DNA of 64,000 nucleotides, taken from Trichostrongylus colubriformis (lineage: Eukaryota; Nematoda; Chromadorea; Rhabditida; Trichostrongylidae). Shown piece by piece: positions 55,515-64,000 of this stretch. The notes under the pieces were generated by a model that did not search any database, was not told where the DNA came from, and saw only the letters and a program-made list of their open reading frames with translations. The first letter of the stretch is position 1, and each line of letters opens with the position of its first letter. Location of the stretch: assembly GCA_963978905.1 (NCBI GenBank), contig OZ022256.1:17299731-17363730 (forward strand). The letters run 5' to 3'. The translations under genes and the position numbers were made by a program.

Positions 55515-57236
55515 TGGACTGAACTGGAGGTACTCCGCTAAGTGCACAGAAAACCAAGCGACAAACTAGAACATTGCGCGTTTCGGTGCTGAAAGTGGCA
55601 CACGGAATCGCTGTGCTCAATGGCTACGAGGAAATAAAGTTCCAGAAATGATGGTGAAAACAACAGACCCACTGGTAATTTATTAATGGAAAACTTTGTT
55701 CATGACTCCACTCGTTTCCGATAAACTGTGACCAACGAGCTGGGAAAGAGATTGCGCCATCTCAGGCGTACTCTATAAGAGTACTTGCAGCAGCTGTAGG
55801 GATGAATATTCAACTGCTCCAGAAACCAACATTTTCTCGAACAGTGATTCTTAACCTTTTTTCGAAGCAGTTTCTCTTTAACCAACCCAGATTTTGAACC
55901 ACATGACTCAAACTCAACGAAAACGTTTTCGAGGCGACATTGAGGTGTTGGCACGAGAGACTCACCTGTTTAAGCGGGAATCCCTCTAGGTTCTCTGTAT
56001 CCAGTGAATTTATCTAAAAATGAATCGGAGACGAGAACGTTCTATAATAACAAGGGTATCGATGCGTTGTATAGAAAGGGCCCTCCAGCGGAAGGTTGAG
56101 GAACGACCACTCTCGAGGATTCAGTTCACTATGGTAGGCTCTTCATACGATTACGTGATGGTTAACTGGACACGAGTTCCAGTGGGATCGACGAAATTTT
56201 CGACCGAATCGTTATCAATTGCCATGACCCTCTTTGAAAGTCGCTTCTGACAATGTCACGTATCTTGAACAGTCCTGCATAAAAACCTCGTTTTCCAATT
56301 GTAGGGCTTTCCCTGGGGTCATTTCGGCAAAGCGAATGTACGGTAGTGAAGATAAAACTGCTGAGGAGGTAGAATTTTATAGGTTCTCAACTCCACCAGT
56401 AGGCTTAAAAAGCTATGGTCTTTGGAAGGGTGCCCAATCGTGTTTTTGTGAAAAAAAGAAGCTACTTGCTCGCTAGGGGAGAAATGTAAATTATGGCGCA
56501 GATGTTGTAGATTCCGCAGAATCGCCTGAAGAGAATTGCCTTCCGATTTTATATCACCTTCGAGAGTTGCAAAAGGGTTGCAAACAACGTTGCCGTTACT
56601 CCGCACACTGAAGTTCAAATTTAAAGCGTGAAGGAAGGTGAACCGATATAAAGGGTGATTCCTCTCTATTCTCCGTCTACAACGGGTTGAGAAGAAGGTG
56701 GACTGGTTCATTTGGTAAATAGCATATGGTGCATAATACGATCAAAAATACAAGTGTATCTGATCCGTTTTGCCATCTACATCAGTAGAGTGACGTCATT
56801 GATACGCAACAAGGTGCTTAGGCTTTAACTCAATCTTTAAACAGATTTTTTGCCATTTTTTGGCTGCCGATAATTGTTTTCGCTCTGCAACATTCCAGTT
56901 CTCGAGCTTTGATGAGTTGTTAGCCATGAGTCACTAACACTGCTCTTCATACCTCTATAGACAGTGACCACTACTTTGAAGACTAGGTTAATTACTTCTT
57001 GTTGCAGTAGATACCACAACATTGTGTCCGACCTGAGCTAAGCACGTCGAACCCACCACACTCGGTTACGAAATCAGAGGATAGTCTCATAAAGCTGGCT
57101 CTAATTTTTCGAGCAGTGATAGCTACTACAGCTATGCACTAAACATTTGACAATGATATCCTCGCCTCACCTCAAACATCAACTGTAAATGTGCGGGCGA
57201 ATGATCAAATTATCCTTTTGACACTCTTGACATCAT
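55515..57236 (-). repeat. Right arm of the large inverted repeat
   Basis: Inverse copy of 52855-54645. It has a single copy of the segment that forms a palindrome in the left arm (55977-56022). This shows that the right arm has the ancestral form at that point. Confidence 0.8.
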
Positions 57237-58437
57237 CCGTTGGAATTCAATCATTTGTCGACTATATCATGCCTACCAGGTACATAACGGCTGTGAGTGT
57301 TAACGTTGGGTCAAAATGAAAATCTTGAAGGGTACAGTGACGCTTCCAGAGCTTCATGTTGATCTCTTGTTGTAATTAGTGGTTTTGGTCGCCTTCAATG
57401 TCTCCTTGCTACTCCTCATATCACTTATGAAATCGAGATTTCGTAATAACTACAGAAATCGAGATTTCATAATAACTACAATGCGAGCGAAGGATTTTCA
57501 TGACTTTTTCAGTCAGACAAACACAGTCCCACACAACTCACAAACCCACATGGCTGACGTCTTCAACGGGATTTGTAATTTCCTTCTTTTCAGTAAGAGG
57601 GACATAGTACTTCAATAAATTTCAGCGAACTTGGAATTGATGTTGTATGTAGGCAGGAGTTTTTGTGCAAAGCTATTATAATGTTGGAACAAACCAAAAG
57701 GGTAGGATCGGCTTTGGGTACTACATAGGTAAAGCAAAATTTTGACGGATCCTGCAAAAGAAGGTGGTTGAGTAAGTAAATTTTCGATGAATGGGAATTT
57801 GCTGTTCCTTGCAAAGGAACTGCTAACTGCTTTTTGGTCCTTGCTGAGTGAAGTGGCGTCTATTATATGCGTATCCGATAATTTTTCTTAATGGGGAATG
57901 AAAACTTCTCGAAACCACGTAGACTGGGTTAAACCATCTATGTAGGTGGCCTCCTCATTCGCCCACGAGTTTCACTCCTGTCAGCATGTCAGTGCTTGTT
58001 TTGCGCGCTCAAACGGAGCCATTCGACAGAGAGCGGAAATGCCCACACACGCTGAAAATAGACGGCATTTGTTGTGCATGAATCAGTACTCTTGAGAAAG
58101 TGCCAATCTTGCTATGTCTGTAGCTGAGATCAAGATGTTTCATATGAAGAGCCTAGTACAAATAAATCTCCCGATCCTGCGCACAAATCGTAACGCTTAG
58201 CACGTGCTGCTCCAAACTAGGTTACCTCAGTTAGTTTGTGAGAGACAAGCGCACATGAATAATGTCGGCTGACTGAGGAAAGCGTTATACCTCGACTCCC
58301 GAAAAATGCTGGACAAATTTGAAAAGCAATAGTGATGGGCAACAAATCGTAATCACATATGATCGCTTTGATATGAAACCTTTGTCAACCTGGTATTGAA
58401 AAATTATCAATAGAGCTCATATTATTTATGTTTTATT
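57237..58437. other. No supported gene
   Basis: A direct repeat of about 26 bases (aaatcgagatttcgtaataa and its copy) lies at 57432-57480. A pyrimidine tract with TTTATTTAG closes the region at 58438. No domain was found. Confidence 0.35.
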
Positions 58438-58439
58438 TA

Positions 58440-58676
58440 GGCAAAATTCTAGTAAACAAGGAAGGTCGCCTGGTAGACGGAGTGCCCGGTCAGTACGTTA
58501 TCGTACTACGAAAAGGCTCATCCAGCCGCTCCAAGATAGGAGGCCTCGCACCAATGACTCCGAATGCTAAGATTCCGATCCTGTGTTCAGCGCCTGCAAA
58601 AGCAAGGCCTGAGTGTATGTTGTTTTTCTTCGTGGAAGTTAAAAAAGAGGCAAATTATCAGAAACTAGTTGAGTAG
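58440..58676 (+). CDS. Possible exon, unidentified
   Basis: After TTTTATTTAG at about 58430-58439 an open frame of about 78 codons follows (GKILVNKEGRLVDGVPGQYV and onward) to a stop at 58676. Composition is protein-like and the acceptor fits nematode consensus loosely. No family was recognised and no further exon was found, so chance is a real alternative. Confidence 0.25.
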   Translation, partial: GKILVNKEGRLVDGVPGQYVIVLRKGSSSRSKIGGLAPMTPNAKIPILCSAPAKARPECMLFFFVEVKKEANYQKLVE

Positions 58677-59159
58677 TTGCACGACACTGCGCCAATACGT
58701 AGCACAATAGTATCACGTACAAGGTACACCGAGAGTCGAGGATTCCTCGACAGGAGGTCGTACGTGATCGTATAAGAGGTGGGAAAATGCACCTTCTGAG
58801 GTGAGTTCTAAAATCTGAACTTTGAATGCAAGGAGAAGCAAAGAGTAATTCACCGCAAATCCGTGTGCAAAGTGTAAAATCAATATCTTTCATCTCAGGA
58901 GAAGATATATAGCAATAAATCACATTGTAACTACGCAATATGGCAACAGTTACTGGTATTGGAGAGGTCAAGAAGAGAAGGGTCGTATTCGGTCGCCATA
59001 GAGGGGGGATCGTACTGAAGCGGATATTTTTCCTCGACACCTGGGAGTGCACAGATTACGTAGTATGAAAATGACTGGAAGTGGCCATCCAATATCGAAG
59101 AGGCCCATATCGTACAGCTCCACACTGTTATAATCCCAGTACTAGGCGCTAGCTCAAAT
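58677..59159. other. No gene; segment shared with 25320-25420
   Basis: Positions 58975-59060 resemble 25320-25420, including 'gggtcgtatt', 'gaggggggatcg' and 'ttttcctcg'. The remainder is unremarkable. Confidence 0.4.
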
Positions 59160-59784
59160 GATATCTCTAAAAACACCTACCACTATTTGGAATTCTACGT
59201 AGTTTGACGCTCGTAAGGCTCCGTTTACCTATATCATAGCGCGAGGTATGTTCATTTTCTGAGCATATAGTGCTTAAGCCTACTGTTTATCGATAACCCA
59301 GTCATTCATTACTGCATATCGCTTTCCTAAAGAGACTTAGCGGTCGATATCTCCTCCTACAATGATATCGACGTCAATATCAAACGGGTCAGGAACAGAT
59401 GGACTCATCCAGTGATCCTTTAGCACTTAGGTTATAGTGGTCGCTATTGGGAGTTTAGTTAGTTCTGCGTTCGATGTTTTTAAATTCTAGCACGGACTGT
59501 TAGACTGCCCACTGAGAGCATTAACATAATGGCAATAGATCCATTTGCTGAACAATTTGGCAATCGATACATTGCTGCTGCTAATATCAGAGCCCAAAAG
59601 AAGTGTCCTCGCTCAAGCAGCACACGCTTCAACTACAATGGTCATATAGTAGAAGTTAGCGGTGTACGGCATTCTTCATCTAGTTGCTAGTGACTCTTAA
59701 CAACCCCTATCATTATCAGTTTCGACCCGACTATTGAAGGTCCCTTACCACTTCCTTCAACAGCCATGAGTGTGATCACTTCAC
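59160..59784. repeat. Dispersed ~500-bp repeat, rearranged copy
   Basis: Contains pieces of the 41340/50280 repeat in altered order: 'ccactatttggaattctacg' at 59180, 'cctacaatgatatcgacgtca' at 59350, and 'agtggtcgctattgggagt' at 59437. A tail at 59580-59700 resembles 50880-51000, then one decayed GATA monomer precedes the RTE tail. Confidence 0.55.
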
Positions 59785-61400
59785 TTCTTCTTTTTCTTCT
59801 TCTCCCTAACGCCAGTCCTGCGCGATTACAGAGTCCGCTGTTCTTTCATTTGTTGCCACTTATTCCATTCAAGCATCTCCTGCCGTGTTTTTTACTCCCG
59901 CGAGCTCGGTCTTGATGAGCTTCCTTTACCCCTGCTTTGAGGTTCCTCGTGGTCGCTTGTCCGCTACTTTGAACTCTACGGCCGTCTAATCAGGTGGTTT
60001 GCCGACCATTTCAGCACATGCCCATACCATCTTAGCCGCTGCTCCCTCAACTGTAGCTGGACCGGAGCCATCTGCACGACTGCCCTGACGTCCTTGTTCC
60101 CAATCCCGTCGAGTCCGTCCAGCCGCATGCTCATTATAGTACCCTCATCTCCGCAGAATGCAGCTGCCTCCCGTTGTTCTTTGTCATGGCCCAGCACTCG
60201 TTGCCATAGAGCATTGCCGGCCTAACTACCGATCGGTACACCTTGTCCCTTAGAACTCTTAAGCACCGTCATCGCACAGGATTCCTGTAAAATCCCTCCA
60301 TTCCGGTCATGCCGTATTTATTCGAGCTGTCATGTCCTGGTCTACCGTACCATCCTCGGTTATATCACTTCTCAGGTATCAAAAGTCCTAAACGTCCTAA
60401 ACGGTACGTAGGACAACCTTTGACGGTGTTTCCTGCTTCCTTCCCATCAAACCTTACGTACAAGGCATCCATTTCCTCTTTCTTTGCTTTGTCCGCAGCT
60501 GCCTTGACAAGCCTCTTGCAGCGTTTGTAGGTGTCGAGATGTTCTGAGCTCTTCGTTTTCTGCCCTTCTGTTTCACTACCCTCTGAACCTTCTCATTCCA
60601 AAAACGCTTTTCTCTCCACTGAAGCCACGCCACCCCGCATTTCCTTCGCGCATTTCAGGATCATCGCAGCTGCTTTGTTCCAGGTCTTCTGACGCGGAAC
60701 ACGTACTGCAGACCGCTAATTCCTAAGCCGTAGCCCTCAGCGTTTGTTACTCTTAGCCCTTTGCCTCCGTGCACCGTTCCTGATCCCTTTATCTCTCTGC
60801 CGGTGTGACCGTCTGGATCATCTGTTACGATGAGTGGTCGCCTTCCGGAGCTGACCTAATGACGTCCAGGTTCAGATGAAATCCGTCTTTCTCGTGCTTG
60901 GGACGGGGATGCGTATACAGTTATTATGGTCCAGTACCCCTCTCGTGCATCCATCCTTAGTGCCATGTTTCGACCGTTGATCCGTTCACAGTATGACGCA
61001 GTCTTTGAGAGAATCCGTCACTGCGATGACCGCTCCGTTTCGTTTAGTGTCATCGCCATTGTAGAAGAATTTGACTCCCTCTCCAACTCCCATTGCTTTG
61101 GCGCCTTTCCAGCGGGTTTCTTGGAGACATAGGGTTCGGATGTTCCGTCGAGTCACCGAATCGACAATCTCTTGAGACTCAACGTCGATGATCCTACGTT
61201 CAGAGTCCCTATTTGGACCGACTTCCTCGACTTCCTCAAGCGCATTCACCACTCGGTGGCCCTTACATAGTGACCACAGAACTTGGGTAAGGGTTTTAAG
61301 CGTCACTTCCGGTGACGTCTCAACTTTATGACTGATTCTTATGCGCGACCTTCAGACATATTAAATGTGACGGGTTTCTTCATCAGCCGACCTGTCAACC
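59785..61400 (-). mobile_element. RTE-type LINE, internally deleted copy
   Basis: The 3' end has a GAA/GAAAAAG simple tail at 59810-59787. The C-terminal frame (60197-59976) reads GNKDVRAVVQMAPVQLQLRE and LRWYGHVLK. The endonuclease N-terminus (61306-60986) carries RRNIRTLCLQETRWKGAKAM with the catalytic glutamate intact, unlike the first copy. The stretch coding for the YADD palm and most of the endonuclease middle is deleted or unrecognisable, giving about 1.6 kb against 2.7 kb. Confidence 0.7.
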
Positions 61401-61680
61401 TGGGTCTGACGCTGATAACGTCGCCAATTGTTCGAGTGTGAACACTCCACCGTCCGTTGGGAAAGGAAAAGGACTTCGTCACACTTGCTCTCTGACACTT
61501 CTTCTTATGGAATGTTACCAAACAGTATCGATTTGGATCACTCACCATTAATGATCTTGATCTTTTTGGACCCACCACGGATCCCCGTACTACCCTTCAC
61601 ATCTCACCCGAGATATGAATTTTCGGTCAAACACAGCGATACATACACGCACATACATATACACCAACCGACGCTTCTAG
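61400..61680. repeat. GATA-monomer block beyond the RTE 5' end
   Basis: Equivalent to 28600-29110: 'gaacactccaccgtccgttggg', one monomer near 61498-61560 and a terminal CACA/TACA-rich microsatellite at 61624-61665 after 'gagatatgaattttcggtcaaaca'. It has fewer monomers than the first copy. Confidence 0.6.
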
Positions 61681-63101
61681 CCAATTGTAACAGTGGGATT
61701 TTTGTTGATGCAGACCATTTATGTCCCAAACAACATGTGTGTGAAAGAGTTATTCCTCCGTTTTCCTGCAGGTTCAGAATTTTGCATCTGCTCAACTGAA
61801 ATACTCCCAACGTCTGACATGCTTATGCTTTGCACATACATCTTTCTGCCACAGCTGCAGCAACTTGACTTCGAGAGACGCGAGAAGAGATGAGATGTTG
61901 AAAAAATGGAAGACATTGAATATTGTGCAAACCTGTTAAATGTGTCACGTAAGTTCCCATAGCGATGCTATTATTGGTACCAACATGATATTGACTATGT
62001 CTGTTGTACAGCAATGGGCGTAATATACGCAATGCTCTGCATTGTGTTACAACCACCTGTAAATCGTCCAAAAACCCTGCTTGCAGGGTAATTCGGAAAA
62101 ACTATCGAAGTAAAAAGTGCTGCCAGAATACTCGTGCATGAACACTACATTCTGAGTGGAAACAAAACTTTTCACTTTTGCTATTTCGTAAATGCTTCTA
62201 CTATTCTACGAAATGATACAGCCACCGAACAGATCCAAGCACTTGACAACGAGGAATCAACAAAAAAATGCTATTTTCGAGCATTTGGTCCTCCATCGGC
62301 CCATCAACTTGTATGAAAGCAAGATTCTACTGAAGATCACGAAACTCAAGATGAGAGGAGGGTACGACGCACTAAGAAACTTCAATTGAGAAAACTCAAG
62401 ATATTACTTGACCCTTCATCATGACACCTCCTCCTCAGAAGTTTTCTTCGAAAACTGAAGTCTGTCCCTCATGCAATGCCGGCAGCCATCCGCTCCGTCA
62501 TGGCTGGACTTTTTTTTGTGAGAAAGAAATTCTGATGTATGACAATCAGAAAAAGGTGAACAGACTCTAGGAAGTATCATGCACCTTGTCCTGATCCAAA
62601 TCCTGGCGAAATCAGTCTAGTTTTCGCAATGTTCTGGGGCTCAACGACACCCTCATCATTTTTCGCCCAGAAGCGGACTTGCACTTCTTTGGGACCCAAT
62701 AAACAGTCTTTAGCACATCGAGCTCCAGCGAAGGTGTTGCTCTCAGCATGGCGCAGTAAAACTTGACTTCTGTTTTGTTTTTGCAAGACCTTCAATATTT
62801 TTTTGATTCCATTACTTGCGAAATCCCCATTGAAATTATTGAAAACCGTCGCTATATTCGCGCGATCTATCATTTGGACAGCTCCAGACTTCTTTTTAGT
62901 GATCTAATCCTTCTCTGGATCAGATAGCAGTTTCCGTCTCGTTTTCAACAGAACATGGAGATACAGCAACATAATGCAGCTTCAGCAAGAGGAGATCAAA
63001 AGCGACTAGGATACATGGGGTGGCTGTATTGTTTTGCAGAATAAGGAAAGTGGTATTTTTAGATCAAGTATAGGGCAAGCTCTTCTGTATGAGTGCAAAT
63101 A
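61681..63101. other. No supported gene
   Basis: Several short frames overlap. The 98-codon minus frame at 62873-62577 has mixed composition, and alternative frames across it look equally protein-like, so it may be a decayed transposase. I could not identify it. No repeat structure was seen. Confidence 0.3.
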
Positions 63102-64000
63102 TTGGGTTCACATTGAAATTTTCACTTTATTAACGAAAAATTCAGTTCAATTTATTTACAATACAATGATCGATTTATTCAAAGAACATTCCATTAGAAT
63201 CGATAACTCTCTGCCGACGACGAGGTAGGTCTAATATGCCATTACGGTAAAAATCAGGAGACTTAGAAGCGAAAAGTTCCGCAAGGTCGCATTCGAAGTC
63301 CTCTCGTGATTCGTATTGTTTCTCAGCTGGGAATGCCTTCAGGGAGCGAAAAACAAGGTAGTCTGTTGGGGCTAGGTTAGGTGAGTACGGAGGGTGTACC
63401 ACGGTAGTCCAGCCCAAACTCAGGATTTCTTGGCGAGTGACTGTAGCTACATGGGGTCTGGCATTGTCATGCAAAAAGTAAATCCGATCCTGCTGCGTTC
63501 TGAGTTTATCGCTCAGGCGATCCAGCTGCTCACAGTGATATTTCTTGGTGACAGTAGTATTGTCCGATAGCAGCTCCCAGTGAACCACTCCGCGCATATT
63601 CCACCAGACAGACAACATCACCTTCCATGCCCCTTGTTCAGGTCATGGTGTTGGCACTCCTTTCTCGCCTTCTCCGAGCCATTGGCGCCTGCGGCTATGG
63701 TTGACGTACATCACCCATGACTCATCACCAGTAACCAAATTGGAGAGCCAGCTCGAGTTCATGTGTGCGGACAGGTTTGCCATGTAGGCTTGATGCGCTG
63801 CCGCTGATGGGTTGCAGTCAGTTGATGGGGTATCCAAGATCCCCATTTGTGCGACTTTCCCATTTGATGGAGATGTCCAGCTATTGTGGAGTGATGACAC
63901 TAAAATGCCTCCGCCAGATCGCGGGTAGAAATTTTGGAGACATCTTCTACAGCTTCCCGTAGGCGTTCGATCGACGGTTACACTGCGTCCGGGGTGTGGT
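63102..64000 (-). mobile_element. Mariner element, continues beyond the window
   Basis: The 3' terminal repeat TTGGGTTCACATTGAAATTT starts at 63102 after TA (63100-63101). The transposase occupies 63175 to the window edge on the minus strand. It is the best preserved mariner here and has the layout of the bandit-type mariners described from hookworms, although subfamily was not tested. Confidence 0.8.
63175..64000 (-). pseudogene. Mariner transposase, DD34D
   Basis: Cuts and pastes the element at TA sites. From the window edge inward, a helix-turn-helix region (HHSTIAGHLHQMGKSHKWGS) is followed by LVTGDESWVMYVN with the first catalytic D, WLGEGEKGVPTP, VMLSVWWNMRGVVHWELL, FLHDNARPH with the second D, and PPYSPNLAPTDYLVF with the third D. 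Thirty-four residues lie between the second and third D. The protein ends DSNGMFFE with a stop at 63175. Two lesions are visible: an in-frame TGA at 63645-63643, and a frameshift between about 63840 and 63780 separating the DNA-binding from the catalytic part. The N-terminal ~60 residues lie outside. Confidence 0.85.

Larger units (their letters stand above)
52855..57236. mobile_element. Large inverted-repeat element, 4.4 kb
   Basis: A left arm of about 1.79 kb and a right arm of about 1.72 kb are near-identical inverse copies separated by about 870 bp. Both outer ends read AAGAGTGTCAAAAGGATAAT. The spacer contains GATA-triplet monomers. No transposase domain was recognised in arms or spacer, so it may be a foldback-type transposon or a genomic inverted duplication. 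Confidence 0.75.

Noticed and set aside
62577..62873. 98-codon minus-strand frame as a transposase
   Set aside because: No catalytic motif could be recognised in any frame; left as unassigned sequence.

Overview
The window is eukaryotic and looks like intergenic or intronic DNA from a nematode, most likely a strongylid (hookworm-type) worm. The evidence is a 21-base exact match to the nematode SL1 spliced leader (44686-44706, minus strand), splice-like exon borders, and a dense mix of element types common in these genomes: mariner, RTE- and CR1-like LINEs, a BEL/Pao retroelement with an Env-like gene, and a Penelope-like element. I found no complete host gene. Two possible host exons are a C-type-lectin-like exon at 47410-47611 and an unassigned exon at 34950-35085.

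Layout. 1.5-2.7 kb: 5' part of a CR1-like LINE on the minus strand. 3.48-3.82 kb: small TA-flanked MITE. 4.5-14.75 kb: a satellite array of about 394-407 bp monomers with a 1,971-bp five-monomer higher-order period. 15.9-16.4 kb: decayed mariner. 17.0-18.4 kb: second tandem array (408-bp period), followed by a GC-rich block. 19.1-22.4 kb: two MITEs and a Penelope terminus folded as a long hairpin around a hammerhead-like core. 23-25 kb: GATA-rich dispersed repeats and a decayed palindromic element. 25.6-29.1 kb: a nearly full-length RTE-type LINE (minus) with GATA-triplet monomers at its 5' side. 29.7-34.5 kb: a foldback element, a LINE 3' end with a pentanucleotide tail, a mariner 3' end and a 1.3-kb palindromic element.

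36.0-45.05 kb is one old BEL/Pao LTR retroelement on the minus strand: 5' LTR carrying the SL1 sequence, degraded gag region, integrase, DUF5641-like domain, and an Env whose C-terminal part resembles the phlebovirus-type class II glycoprotein. It has been invaded by a SINE-like repeat, a mariner, a dispersed repeat and a 1.6-kb CA-rich expansion. 45.06-46.43 kb holds two back-to-back palindromes, each made from two opposed mariner 3' ends. 47.65-49.44 kb holds a mariner inside a probable lectin intron and a Penelope GIY-YIG endonuclease remnant. 50-52.9 kb holds a perfect hairpin, dispersed repeats and an internally deleted mariner. 52.86-57.24 kb is a large inverted repeat with about 1.75-kb arms. 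59-61.7 kb contains a second, internally deleted RTE copy with the same repeats on either side. 63.1 kb to the end is a mariner with most of its transposase legible, running off the window.

There is no operon-like organisation. The features relate to each other as nested insertions, and repeat families recur in several places (GATA-triplet monomers, TA-flanked palindromes, mariner 3' ends). All identifications come from reading sequence and recognising family motifs; no database search was run.
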